Below, one piece after another: positions 1-10,693 of a stretch of 64,000 bases of DNA. The translations under genes and the position numbers were made by a program. Each line of letters starts with the position of its first letter. Position 1 is the stretch's first letter. Below the pieces are notes generated by a model. It did no database searches and was not told the origin of the DNA. It saw only the letters and a list, made by a program, of their open reading frames with translations. The stretch comes from Immersiella caudata (Eukaryota; Ascomycota; Sordariomycetes; Sordariales; Lasiosphaeriaceae), in NCBI GenBank assembly GCA_030512335.1, contig JAULSU010000001.1:372001-436000 (forward strand). Direction: 5' to 3'.

Positions 1-1436
1 ATCAAATTCCATATATCCGAAGCCCAGTTCATTCCAAACCTCCAAGGCCCAACAAACGCGCTCATGGGAATGCGCTCCCGCCCCGCGACCACATACGTTG
101 AGCTGAGCGGCATGCAAGAGGTCTTTGGGAATCCCTTGCGTTGTTTTTCGTCAGCCACCGGGGTCATCGAAGTAGCTCCAGTCCTCTCCATGCGTTTTAT
201 GACCTTGATGAGCTGTCTGGCTCTGACGTCTGCGCCAGGCGTCCAGGATGTTGCGACGTAACCGATAAGCAGGCCGGCATTGGGAATGCCCTCCACCATT
301 GCGCCCTGCCAAACGTACCGCTGACCCAGCGTTTGGTCGACCTGAACACCGTTGACGAAGACCGAGATCCCGTTCAGAAGCTGCAGGTACAGGCCTGTGG
401 CGGTGATGATCATGTCCGCCTCGATCGTCTGGCCGGATTTAAGCTGGATCCCTGTTTCTGTCACAGCCCGAATGATATCCGTGACGACCTCGGTATTCGG
501 CTTGTGGAACGCCTTGAAGAAATCCCCGCTCGGGCAGTAACAAAGCCGCTGATCAAGAACGTTATACCGAGGGTCAAAGTGCCTATCGACATCGAAACCC
601 TTTGGGAGACGTTTGCGCATGTCTTCCCGGACAAAGTTCCTGGCAAACTTGGGAAAATGCTTGAAGGTAGTTGTGAAGAACAGCTCAGTAAACATCCCCA
701 TCCACCAATTCAACCAGTCGGTCCAGCTCGCTGGCAGGAACTTGCTCCAAAAGTAAACCGGCAATTTGCGAGCAAGGGAAAAGACGTAGGTGGGGCTGCG
801 CTGCAGCATGATCACCTTTGCCGCGGTCTTTGCGAGGGCTGGGATGAGCGTGATTGCCGTGGCCCCGGACCCAATGACAACAACCCGCTTGTTGTTATAG
901 TCGATATTCTCGTCCCAGAATTGGGGGTGGACGACCTCTCCGGCGAAGTTTTCGATTCCAGGGATCTCGGCCGGCAACGCTTCCTCGTAGCTGTAGTATC
1001 CGCTCGCCCCCATGACGAACCATGCCTTGATGACTTTCTTCGTGACGCTTCCGTTTGCCGTTGATGCCCCGACCTCGAGAGTCCACCTCTGCTCTTCGCT
1101 GCTCCAACTCATCGAGGTAACTCTGTGACCAAACTGGATCTTCCTGTCGATACCTTCGGAGACGGCAGCGTCTTCAATGTATTGCCGGATGGCATGAGCC
1201 TCAGCCATCCTAGTCTCCCCTCGCCATGGATACCATTCGAAGCCGAACATGACCATGGAGCTGTCGGTGCGGGCGCCGGGATATTTCCAGAAGTCCCATG
1301 TTCCTCCAATCCGGCTGCGCGACTCTAAAATGGTGGAGCTGCGATGCGGGAGTTCCTTCTGGAGCCGGTAGGCGGCGTTGATGCCGCTGAGGCCGGCGCC
1401 GATAATGACGATGTCAACTGTGGAGTCGGGCTCCAT
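1..1436 (-). CDS. FAD-dependent monooxygenase, Baeyer-Villiger/FMO type (partial, 3' end outside window)
   Basis: The frame opens at an ATG whose complement is at 1434-1436 and stays open to the left edge, giving about 478 residues without an intron; the C-terminus lies outside the window. The N-terminus has the FAD Rossmann motif GAGLSG at about residues 11-16. A second dinucleotide motif GSGATA follows the FMO/BVMO fingerprint FAGEVVHPQFWDE (F-x-G-x3-H-x3-W-D). The ATGL motif typical of FMOs appears near residue 335. Members oxidise small organic substrates with NADPH and oxygen; the substrate cannot be inferred. No partner genes suggest a biosynthetic cluster within the window. The family call is firm; Baeyer-Villiger versus hydroxylating activity is not decided. 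Confidence 0.88.
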   Translation of the reverse strand, partial: MEPDSTVDIVIIGAGLSGINAAYRLQKELPHRSSTILESRSRIGGTWDFWKYPGARTDSSMVMFGFEWYPWRGETRMAEAHAIRQYIEDAAVSEGIDRKIQFGHRVTSMSWSSEEQRWTLEVGASTANGSVTKKVIKAWFVMGASGYYSYEEALPAEIPGIENFAGEVVHPQFWDENIDYNNKRVVVIGSGATAITLIPALAKTAAKVIMLQRSPTYVFSLARKLPVYFWSKFLPASWTDWLNWWMGMFTELFFTTTFKHFPKFARNFVREDMRKRLPKGFDVDRHFDPRYNVLDQRLCYCPSGDFFKAFHKPNTEVVTDIIRAVTETGIQLKSGQTIEADMIITATGLYLQLLNGISVFVNGVQVDQTLGQRYVWQGAMVEGIPNAGLLIGYVATSWTPGADVRARQLIKVIKRMERTGATSMTPVADEKQRKGFPKTSCMPLSSTYVVAGRERIPMSAFVGPWRFGMNWASDIWNL

Positions 1437-4400
1437 GGTTGCTAGTGAGGATCCTTAGTGTGCGGGGATCGCCCTGCAGAGGCGCTTTGTGCTCTCGAAT
1501 GGCGCTACAAATTGGTGGCCTTCGACAGGCGGATAAAGATAAATGTCGCGGTGATACCGCCGTCTTTGAAGTCTGGTGATGTTCTTGAAGAATGGTGGGG
1601 GCAACTGTGAAATTTGAGTCGGACAGGGGCACAGAAAAGAGATGCCGGCCCCAGATTGGCTCAACCCCTGTCCCGGAACAGTTCAGCCAATCGCATCAAG
1701 GTGCCTGCGCCAGATTGTTGGGACCCCAGGGGACGTTGGCGGAAGGGGCGGGAAGAGTGGGGTCCTTTGGCAAACGTCACCAGATCGGATTTTACGAGGG
1801 CAGAACATGACCGCGCGTCACGGTGTTGCCGCGTGTCCGTGAATAGGTCGGCGATATCTCCCCCTTGAGTTTTCTACAGGACCCAAGCTCTGGGTTGGAG
1901 AGGTAAGCACAAAGTGCTGTCACAATCCTGAGGTTGGACCCCGCCGTTTCGTAGGACCTGAGCATTAGGGCCTGAATAAATCCCCAGTAAATCTGACTCA
2001 TGATACGAATGTTGGCATGGTTGAAAAGACCCTTGATGCATCAAGTCCTTTTAGAACGTGAGCCGAGGAATGATAGTAACCACTGCGCCCCCGCCGTGTC
2101 CGACATGAGACTCGGGACAGGCTTGAAAGAAATGTTGGATCACCACCATAACGGTATTCATAGAGAAAGAGCTTTGAACCGAGCACTTGTGCTCCTTCCC
2201 ATCTAACTACGGCAGACGGCGGACCCCTCGTCTCGCCCTCTCGAACATCAAGGCATCCGCTCACAATCTCCCACTGCAGCCAGCCCGCGCCGTTTCAACC
2301 ATCGTTACCGTATCTTTTGGAAACACAATACAAGCTAGCAGCATCGATCATCATTGCCTGATAAGGCCTGAAGAAACCCGATTCCATCCTTCCATCGTCC
2401 GCGGCGAGAATCCACCGCCCCCGACCGATCGAGCCATGGCCAACACTCTGAAGTCCCACCAGAACCTGCACTCGGCGCGTGCTCTACGTTTTCCAAGTTG
2501 TCCGCCGAAGATAGCCCAGCCAACAAAGACAGGGCTCGCGCGACCTACATGGCACGTCGCCTGGCATCACCCAGACCCCGCTCCACCCGAATCCGTCGTC
2601 GAACTCTCAAGCGTTCTTCACAGCACCGAGTGCGCCATCCTGAGGGTCCCAAAGAAGTCTTTGGGCGCACAAGCATTGCCAGCCAGCAAACGCTGCCGCG
2701 GTGTCGCGCGTGCGGATGAGGGAGGCCGAGGCGTAGGTGGGGACATGCGTGCGCAGGAAGGCCCTTAGGAATATAGGCATGGGTCTTGTGGCGGTCGTCG
2801 CTTCTTTCAAGAACGCCTTTGCTGGACATCGTCATGGTTCCGTCAACCTGTCGAAGAAGAGAGGCTTTGCAGAAAGGGCTTGACACGGGATCTTCTCCAC
2901 ATCGCCTGCAATGAGTTGGCTATGATGTTCATTGCCCTCGCGGCCTTCAGTCTCGTCGCGGGTGCCTGCTGGCTCAAATGCCGAGCTGGGGAATGGCACC
3001 ATGGTCAAGCTTGCCTGTAGCCAGATGTGTGCAGTCTGCTAGAGAATTGGAAAGGGATGGTGCCATGATGCGAAATCGTGTGGGCACCGCGAGGTGATGG
3101 TGTGACGCCAATGATAGAACTAACGCTAACGGTGTGTCCCGTCTTCTGACAGATCCCGCGCTCAAAATGCTGGTACATAGGAGCGCTGCAACCCAAAATT
3201 GCTTCAGATGCGCGTTGGAGAGCTGGAAGTTTTCTTGCATCAGTGTGGCGAATTTGGCGAGTTTGGCGAGTTTGGCATGGACCAGATGGGGAAAACGTTT
3301 GAGATCGAACGTCGTGTCCTGTGCACAAAAACCCCACGTCGCGCTCTGTAAACTTATGCGATGAGGCTTCCGAAAGCACATCGGCAGGACAAGCCCGCCT
3401 ACCCGGAACCCCAGAATACAAATACGTTAACTTACATAATTACTAGTTTACCGCTATTTGACACGCTCTACACGATACTAATATTCATTTTCACTTACTA
3501 ATTTTCGTTTTTGCAAAGGCCATCTCGCTGTCGTAGGTGGTAGGCGCAAATTCCAGCGATTCTGCGGGTTGTTTCGCTTTCGCGATTGAGGGGTCGCACG
3601 CCGCCAAGCCATTGCTGCAGCTTGAGCCTGGAGAATCCTGTGGCTGGTGTTGCCTGTGGGATCGAAGAGCATCCGATCATATGATCAGCTCTATTTGCAA
3701 TACCCTTCCGTATTGACGTCCGTTTTGATACTTGCCCAAAGGCCTCATCGCGCTCTTCCAGGCCGTCCAGGCTAGACGAAGCGGGTTTTATCATGCGAGT
3801 GGCACTTGGGCGAGGAGGGATCTCAGCTCTTTGCCCATGAGAGCCGCTGCAGCACCGCTGAACACGGCCGCTCAGTGCTGCGCCGAGGTTCCGTCCTCGT
3901 AGCGCCGAGCGCTTCACCCAACACCTCACGTCGCTTGGATTCGCAGAGTTGGAGCCGCCGTAACCTTCGGGTCGTGGTTCGGAACCATGACAAACGTCTC
4001 GGTTTAGGGCGAACTGCTGTAGCACCATGCCAATCTGCATTTCCATGTGGGATGCGATGTCGTTGTTGCACCAACCTGCCTAGTGCTGTCATGATCACCC
4101 CACGAGAAAGGAAGGGAAAAAAAGCTGAGTCGAAACCGTTGGTCGGTCTGTCTTGCCGAAATCTCGATGGAGAAGCGGCCGAAAGGACCACGGCGAGAAC
4201 CAGCGATGCCAAGTCAATATGGTGCATGACAGCCGTAACTAAATTCCACCGCTTCGGGCCTTCCTGCGGCTGTTCCGGTAAGAAGCTTTTAGGGCAAATA
4301 CAAGCACTACGCCAAGAGACTTTCCGCTTCCGCTATGTAGATGCTTGAGTACCTTAGGGCGCGGTGAAATGAGGCCGATGTCAATCTCGTCGGAGCCTTG

Positions 4401-5657
4401 GCCGCTGATGAGAGCAAGCCACGTGTTTTTCTCGCCGTTTCGCCCCGTTGTGGGCGGTTGTCTTCCCCCGCAGCGAAGCACAGAAGCTTCAGGCGGTGAA
4501 CTGCGAGACCAGGTGAGATCTGGGTCTCACCGATGACGACAGTAAATAGAGGAAAAGACAGAGGCTTGGCATATCAGGGCGTTTTCCGATTTGCTCGAGT
4601 TTATCTTTGATCCCGTCGTTTCTTTTCCCTTCTCCCTGTCCGCAATGTCCCATGACCATGGATTTTTTTTTTGCTTGCGGGCTGACTTGGAGGCAAGGAT
4701 CGTCGCTGCCAAGGTGCTAATGCCGCAGGCGGGAATGACGACCACAGAACGAACGGCTGGATGGTGAGACAGCGCTGGGAACTTTGCACGACACCATGAA
4801 CGGACAGAAGGGAGTTCATTGACGAGCCCTAGGAGTATTCGAGAGGGTATGACTGCCTAAAATCGGCTCCGGCGCAAAGGGAGCATTTCATGGACGACCC
4901 GAAAGAACCAAGGTGGCAACTGCCCCGCTCCCGCGCCCCACACTCCGCGCTGTCGTTTGTCGCGCCAAACGACAACACCACAAGGGGGTGTTTTCTCCCG
5001 GCTGCCGTCGCCAAGGACCACGGCGCCGCTTGGCGGCTCTCTTGGCGGCTCTCTTGGCGCCAATGTGGACGACGGTGCTGATGCCGTGGGCTCCGGCGAG
5101 ATGCGCCAGTATGAAGCCAGGGATTGAAACATGGATGACCAACCTGCCTAACGGTTACCAACCTGGCGCTGAGGTGACGCTGCAGTGGAATCTGGACTCG
5201 GCCATTTCCTCTCGGAACCCCCGGCGCGCACGGCCCGGCAGCTACCCCGGAGACGATATATATCTCCCTTTCTTCGTGATCGGCTTCCACTCATGTTGTG
5301 TGTTTTTTGAGCTTCAAAAAAAGAACCTGCCCAGTCCTTACACCGAGTTTCATACGCCCGGTTCTACGCGCGTGCCCAACAAAGGAGTCACTTCTGCCTG
5401 ACTGCGAGCGCGAGCTAACACTGCCCGTGCCCAATCACATCGAGGTCGCAGCTTCCATCCCAAAATACTCTTTGTGCCTTTGTGCCTTGGGCATCTCCCT
5501 CGACCGGCATCCCCATTCCAGGCCTGCCATTCCTCTGACACGCCTATCCCTTCGCTTTTCACTCACGCGCTGTGGTCGCGACCTCTTGAAGTTCCACCGC
5601 CCCCACGGGCTCCTTGCAAACGACTTCGACTGCTCGCCGTCCACGCGTCCCCGTACC
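1437..5657. other. Long stretch with no convincing gene
   Basis: Open frames exist on both strands but none shows a recognisable domain or a consistent splice model. A frame from an ATG at 2436 runs to 2768 without recognisable content. A short hydrophobic frame (2922-3020) could be a terminal exon. On the minus strand a frame from 4227 to 3823 starts with a signal-peptide-like stretch (LASLVLAVVLSAAS). Near 3246-3272 there are three imperfect copies of a 9-base unit (GGCGAGTTT). I would leave this region unannotated apart from these notes. Confidence 0.4.
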
Positions 5658-6453
5658 ATGACGATGCCCGCAAACGCCGCGATTCGCGAACAGCGCCGTC
5701 GTTCCACCCACCTCGATATCGAGCAGATGAACGTCATGAAAGCTCTCACCGCCGCCGAGTATTCCCGCCGCCAGTTCGTGCTCAATTTCGCTGCGAGCAA
5801 GGATACTCGACTCCTCATCCCAGGGCAGAAGGCCGAAGCCACCAAGGAAGCCGAGGAGTGGGCCGTCGCCTATCTCAACCGGAATGGCTTCAGCGCTGTC
5901 GCCAATGATCTTTTCAAGTACACTGTCGACGCCCGTCTCTGGGCCGCTCTTGGTATGGCATCGTTTCCCCGTCCCCCTTCAAAGCTAACGTTATCTAGTC
6001 GGCGACGAGACAGAATTTCCGTTTGCCTTTATGCGCCGCGGTGCCGACGGGTCGAGCACCTCTACCATAACAAACAACAGCCAGGTCGAGGAGGTTCGGC
6101 GTCCCATGAGCGACATTTTCCCCGCCAACTACGACATGGGGATGTGCCACCTCGACCAGGTACTCACACGAGAGTCCCAGCCGGAGCTGCCCCCTGCGCG
6201 ACGACCCAGCACCATCGAAAAGCAAGAGCGCGCTTCCAAGCCAGCGACACCTCAAACAGCGACGCCACAGGTATCCCCGCCGCAGCGGCAACGCTCCTCC
6301 AAGAAGAAGGAAACCACCGAGACTACCGAGAAGCGGCGAAGCTTGTCGATGTACGGCTTTGAGGATCTCAAGATGACCAAGAAGCTGAATCAGGACAAGT
6401 TTCCCATGTTGGTGCGGTGGGGCCGATCTTTTTCCAGGCGCATGTCTGGATGA
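5658..6453 (+). CDS. Conserved-looking protein of unknown function, two exons
   Basis: Exon 1 is 5658-5952 and exon 2 is 5999-6453, giving 249 residues. The 46-base intron has GTATGG at its start, GCTAAC as branch site and CTAG at its end, and it joins a phase-1 codon (GTC). The first ATG of the frame after the CT-rich leader (5658) was chosen. The N-terminal 110 residues look folded and helical (LNRNGFSAVANDLFKYTV, ending LWAALVGDETEFPFAFMRRG). The C-terminal half is a low-complexity Pro/Thr/Ser/Lys tail followed by a basic end (FPMLVRWGRSFSRRMSG). No signal peptide or membrane segment is visible. I do not recognise the family. Confidence 0.7.
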
Positions 6454-6695
6454 GAGGCACGCAAAGAACGCATCACGAGGGACGGACGCTACGAGAGACT
6501 CGCGGAGCGCGAGTGAAAGTCACGAGCACGATATCACGCGCAGCATTCGTCTTCGACAGGAACGGTACAAAGCATCAATTCGCCACTGCATGAGCCATTT
6601 AAGCGACGACGGGAGGCCGCCGGGAAGCCTGCAGTGGGATGAAAGGGGAGGGAAGCCCGCCAGGATGGCTCGGGACGAGTTGAGGGCGAAGCCGT

Positions 6696-6717
6696 GGGGG
6701 GGGGGGGGGGGGGGGGG
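6696..6717. repeat. Homopolymer of 22 G
   Basis: An uninterrupted run of G on the plus strand. The true length is probably uncertain in any read technology, and such a run can form G-quadruplexes. Confidence 0.9.
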
Positions 6718-7285
6718 AAGCGGGAGCCGAAGAACTTCGGAAATATTGGAAATGCCGAGGGGAAGCAACCAACAAGGCACGCGTCACACAGGAGCTGGAT
6801 GCACAGGAATGCAAGAAGGGAAAGGGATGGGCGTTGATGGTGGGGGGGTTGCTGGGCCAAGAGCTTGGCCGCTCGGCAGTGAGGAGAATCCCACTTGGCA
6901 GCAAAAAGAAGCTCTGAGCTGCTCAGCCTCCTTGGGCCCCCGACTTGGCGGTGCAGCGAGAGGGCGGGAAGGGAGCGTCGTTTTCGCCTTGGCCTTTTCT
7001 TGGTATGCGCTATTGGAATCTTGGCTGGGCCCTCCTGTTGGTTATCGGATGTGGGAGAGGGGGGACATTGGAGAAGCCCTTTGAAGCTTGATATGCTTGC
7101 CGCGGTTGTCGTTCGGACTCTGATGCCGGCCCTTTACTCCGATTATTACTCTGCGTCCCGTTTTATAAATCCCAGAGCTCCGAACTAGAGCCGTCGAGAT
7201 AACGAGCGATAAGTCGCCGTCTCAAGTTCAAGTTAGTATCTCTGCGTTGCATCAATGACAGACCATAAATCCAAAATCCAAATCC

Positions 7286-7325
7286 AAAGCATCAATGATA
7301 AACTCAAAGCATCAATGATAAACTC
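7286..7325. repeat. 20-base tandem duplication
   Basis: The 20-base unit AAAGCATCAATGATAAACTC occurs twice back to back with no mismatch. It is non-coding as far as can be seen. Confidence 0.85.
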
Positions 7326-7801
7326 ATCAATTGACAACTGCAATGCTATTGCTTGCCCAGCATTGCGCACTGATAGCTCTGAGCAGCTGGAGTTGACAGA
7401 AGTTGCAGTCTGTCGTCCGATCATGAGATGCGGAGCAAGTGCGGTCGAGCCGAACAGGCAATCTGAGCCATCTGAATGGAGCGATACTCCGATGGTAGAA
7501 CATCGAGTTAGCATTCTGGTAGTCGTGTCGGCTCACCATGGCTAAAGACGATGACTATTGACTTAAAGATGAAAATATGGTTGGATGGGTTGGAGGTTTG
7601 GAGTTCAGTCACTGTCCTGAAGGATTCATTCAGGAGTTGAGTGTTTCAGACCCCTGCTCGAAATCTCAGCCGCACCCCATCTGAACCTCACACCACCTCA
7701 ATCCATCACGACTGCCACCCCGCACCACCCAGGACAGAACTCCAGCGAGCATCGCCGATGTCACTAGGTTCTGGCTCAATACCGCGCCAACTCCGACCGC
7801 G

Positions 7802-8707
7802 ATGCACCCCGCAACAGCCATCCTCCTCGCCGCCGGCGCGGGCCTCGTAGTCGCCCAAGGCGGCAGCTCCGGCGGCGGCGGCAGTCGCGTCACCGCTCCG
7901 TACTCCGACCCGCAAACCGGCATCGCCTTCCAAAGCTTCACCACCCGCACAGGCTACCGCTTCGGCATGGTCCTCCCTTCCTCGTCCTCCCTTGATCTCA
8001 TCATCCAACTGGTCTCGCCTCTCGGCCCGGACTCCGCCGGCTGGGCAGCCATCGACTTTGGACCGTCCATGGTCGGACCGCTGCTAATTGCCGCTTGGCC
8101 TGCGTCGAAGGCGGATACCGTCATGATCGCGCCGCGGATCGCAAGCGGGTACCGAATCGAGGATACGACTCGCTTCTCATCCACTACGTCATTGAAGATT
8201 CAGCAAATCGCAAAGGGAACGTTCGTCAACGCCACGCATCTCAGCGCAACGTTTGTATGCGGTGGCTGTGTTGGGCTAGCAGAGTCATTTGATCCTTCTT
8301 CGTCGTCTACGGCGCAATTTGGGTATGCGTATTCACTTGTCGCTGTGGATAGGCCGGATGATGAGGGCACGCTGTTGTCGGATCATACGTCAAAGGGGGA
8401 GCTTTTTGGGTCGTTTGGGGTTGATGTGGGGGGTGCGAGATCGACTGACTATGCGAGGTATGCGGCGTTGGCTGTGACGAGTGGAGAAGAGGTGAAGCCG
8501 GCGGAGACGACTACTGTGAGCAGTGGGAATCCCACGGGCACGCCTGCGGCGGTGGGGGGTGGTGGTGCTGGAGGAGGTGCTGGGGGAGGAGGAGGGCATG
8601 GGACGGATGAGTATGATCCTAACTGGGACAAATTGTCGGGTGGTGCGATTGCGGCCCTGGTGCTCACTGGGTTCTTGTACATCTTGCAGGCTTTCTCTGT
8701 GTTTTAG
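7802..8707 (+). CDS. Secreted DOMON/CDH-cytochrome-like protein (AA8 type), probably GPI-anchored
   Basis: Single exon, 301 residues. The N-terminus is a signal peptide (TAILLAAGAGLVVAQ), followed by a Gly/Ser linker and a domain resembling the cytochrome domain of cellobiose dehydrogenase. YRFGMVLP (about residue 57-64) carries the likely axial Met, and SDHTSKGELFGSFGVD (about residue 196-211) the likely axial His, because CDH cytochromes have S-x-H-x3-G-x-F patterns there. A glycine-rich linker (about 245-265) precedes a hydrophobic C-terminus (AALVLTGFLYILQAFSVF) with no basic tail, as in GPI-anchored proteins. There is no flavin dehydrogenase domain, so this is a free-standing surface haem protein that could pass electrons to lytic polysaccharide monooxygenases or reductases. 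Haem binding is inferred from the family. Confidence 0.75.
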   Translation: MHPATAILLAAGAGLVVAQGGSSGGGGSRVTAPYSDPQTGIAFQSFTTRTGYRFGMVLPSSSSLDLIIQLVSPLGPDSAGWAAIDFGPSMVGPLLIAAWPASKADTVMIAPRIASGYRIEDTTRFSSTTSLKIQQIAKGTFVNATHLSATFVCGGCVGLAESFDPSSSSTAQFGYAYSLVAVDRPDDEGTLLSDHTSKGELFGSFGVDVGGARSTDYARYAALAVTSGEEVKPAETTTVSSGNPTGTPAAVGGGGAGGGAGGGGGHGTDEYDPNWDKLSGGAIAALVLTGFLYILQAFSVF

Positions 8708-9060
8708 ATCACGTTATCAGCCCAGCCGGGACAGCCATCTCTCTGAATAACCAGCACTTCAAATTGCGGCTCGATTACCTCGAAGAACTCAAGAACTAAG
8801 ACGTGAACCGTATTGCCTAGATCTACACGATTATTGTCTTGCGCATATCCTTCTCCTTCGCTCATCCCACAAGAGCTGTCCAGAGGGGAGGCTAGGGTGA
8901 GGGTCTGGAGCTCAGTCCTAGAGCCTGATCTGGAACTGATGAGAATTCGTTAGGCATTAGCGTTTCCACACACGTTTGCAGACACTACATTCAGGCCCCA
9001 ACCCTCGGCAAACAATCCCTATTATTGGCTCTCTTTCTGGGTTCACTTCCTTTGAGAAGT
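8708..9060. other. Intergenic, 353 bases
   Basis: This is the 3' flank of the cytochrome-like gene and the 5' flank of a HET relic. I see no gene or RNA in it. Confidence 0.5.
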
Positions 9061-9500
9061 ATGTGGCTTATCAATACCGCCACGCTAACACCTGAGAGCA
9101 TTGCTCGTAGATCGCCAGCGACATATGCTATTCTTTCGCACACTTGGGGCAGCGAGCAAGACGAGGTCTCTTTCCGCGAGATGAGGGAAGCCCTCCGACC
9201 AACGTCCACCACAAGCAAGCCAGGCTTCAAGAAGATTGAGATGACTTGCAAGCTCGCAAAAACTTACAAGTTGCCTAGGCCTGGGTGGACACATGCTGCA
9301 TCGACAAGTCCAGCAGCGCCGAGCTGAGCGAGGCCATCGACTCCATATTCAACTGGTACCAAAAGGCCACCCTATGCTTTGCCTTCCTCGAAGACATAGC
9401 ACTACTACCTCCCGTCACGAAAACGAGGAGAATGAAATTGTCACCGCATCATTGTCTGACTCCTCCGCTGGCAAGGCGCCCGACACGGGTTTTGTGATGG
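9061..9500 (+). pseudogene. HET-domain (heterokaryon incompatibility) gene relic
   Basis: From the ATG at 9061 the frame encodes a good HET-domain N-terminus: MWLINT, then TYAILSHTWG, then a D-E-V-SF segment and GFKKIEMTCKLA. At about 9275 the frame breaks. The next HET block, WVDTCCIDKSSSAELSEA followed by FNWYQKATLCFAFLEDI, continues in another frame after a TAG. A single missing base plus one substitution at CC-TAG-GCC would explain this, and no GT..AG intron of usable length bridges it. The expected third block (RW-x-RGWTLQEL) is absent, so the gene is truncated as well as frameshifted. HET proteins trigger cell death on contact between incompatible strains; this copy cannot encode one. 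Confidence 0.75.
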
Positions 9501-9784
9501 ACCATATTATCGACACGCTGTTGAAGATCGGGGGGCGAGTGGGGGAGACTGGGAATCTGGAACACTTGCTGTGGAGTGATTTTCAGCTCCGCGTTTCTGT
9601 TATCGATGGAGCATTTACATCTTCCCATTAGCTTCGTCACAACATTGACATTGACCACGTCTTTTTTTTTGTCTTTTTTGTTTCTTTTTTCTTTTCATTT
9701 TTTTTTTTGGCACGGCAGGCTCTCTGTTAAAGAGGCTAGATCAAATACTGACCCTAAACACATGCGTTTGGTTGTTGCCGATTG

Positions 9785-9960
9785 TCTACTCGGGCTTTTT
9801 TCATCCTTGTGCTTCTGGTTGACAACTGTTTTTGCGGGTATGTTGAACCCTGGCCTTCTGACCATCTTGCAGCTGCTAACAACAGATCAGTGTCATCGTC
9901 GCGCCCGAAGATCTGCCTCGCTTCTGGATGTTCCTCTACCGCATACTGGCTCGCGAGGGT
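9785..9960 (+). pseudogene. Fragment of a PDR-type ABC transporter (C-terminal membrane region)
   Basis: The frame from 9785 to 9837 encodes a hydrophobic segment ending in CFCG. An intron (9838-9890; GTATGT start, CTAAC branch site, CAG end) joins it to VIVAPEDLPRFWMFLYR. The joined motif CFCGV-x3-P-x2-LP-x-FW-x-F-x-YR is the hallmark just before the last extracellular loop of fungal pleiotropic-drug-resistance transporters. The expected SPFTY continuation is missing and the downstream frames are scrambled. No ATP-binding cassette is present upstream. It lies less than 300 bases after the HET relic, so the two fragments probably come from unrelated decayed loci. Confidence 0.6.
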
Positions 9961-10230
9961 TCCCCGCAGGTCGTCCGGAATGGTTTGAGACCCGCACGGC
10001 GCGGCCGACAGTACACCCAACGGTGCGAGACGCTGCGGCTAGCACTGCGAGAAAGAAAACAAGTTATTTTCCCTGGCCGCTTCCCCACCCTTTCATCTCT
10101 GCGCCTCTGCCATCGACCCGCGAGCCGGAGTATCGATGCTGCGGGCTTTCTTGATGGGTCGGAGATTTTGCAGGAGTTTGGTGGATTTCCGGACGATTTG
10201 GTCACATGTAATCGGGAGTGGTATTAACCC

Positions 10231-10438
10231 ACGCCTGAGTCCGGGATATTCCGTTCTCACGGTCACGATCGGTGCAACACTAGCAGATAAAGACAATCAT
10301 ATCTAGCAATGACAAACAAATAACATCCTATCCTGAGTTCCCATGACATCGTGATAACATGATGTGCAACCAAACGCCAACGCCAATCATTTAGAATATC
10401 CCACCAGCCATCATCTGTCCCGCCGCGCTTATCCATCA
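10231..10438. other. Intergenic after the relic patch
   Basis: Nothing supported. It separates the relic patch from a small minus-strand reading frame. Confidence 0.4.
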
Positions 10439-10693
10439 TCAGAAAGAATCCCTGTCCGTCCCCCCAACCAGACTCTCCTCTCCCGAATCTTTTTCGGTCT
10501 CATCCGTGCGAATGCAGCAGACCAAAACGATGAGCAAGACGGCGATAACAATGGCTATCGGGATGCCGACGACTGCTGCGAGGCTTACGGAGCCGTTTGC
10601 GATCTCTCCTGCGGCGGAGATGCGAGCGCCCGAGGCGGCGCGGGGCAAGAAAGAGGAGAATGATGGCGGCAGCGGTGGTGGTAATGAGGGCAT
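10439..10693 (-). CDS. Possible small single-pass membrane protein
   Basis: An ATG at 10693 opens an 84-residue frame. It has a Pro/Ser-rich N-terminus, one strong membrane segment (AAVVGIPIAIVIAVLLIVLVC, about residues 38-58) and an acidic tail (DETEKDSGEESLVGG). The hydrophobic-then-acidic pattern is coding-like, but no homologue is recognised. It could be the last exon of a longer gene whose upstream exons I could not find. Low confidence. Confidence 0.35.
   Translation of the reverse strand: MPSLPPPLPPSFSSFLPRAASGARISAAGEIANGSVSLAAVVGIPIAIVIAVLLIVLVCCIRTDETEKDSGEESLVGGTDRDSF

Larger units (their letters stand above)
6454..7801. other. Intergenic, with low-complexity tracts
   Basis: No supported gene. 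It contains a G homopolymer (6696-6717) and a 20-base tandem duplication (7286-7325). The open frames that cross the G run are compositional artefacts. The last few hundred bases are presumably the promoter and leader of the gene starting at 7802. Confidence 0.5.

Noticed and set aside
3823..4227. Minus-strand frame with a signal-peptide-like start
   Set aside because: The remainder is Arg-rich and has no cysteine pattern or recognisable domain; a possible splice form could not be found.
4829..5290. Minus-strand frames containing AHLAGAHGISTVV, resembling the start of a lytic polysaccharide monooxygenase
   Set aside because: Only the HGISTVV fragment resembles the family; no further conserved His, Tyr or disulphide motifs follow in any frame.
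6590..7084. 164-codon frame across the G homopolymer
   Set aside because: Poly-Gly is an artefact of the G run; the rest lacks coding character.
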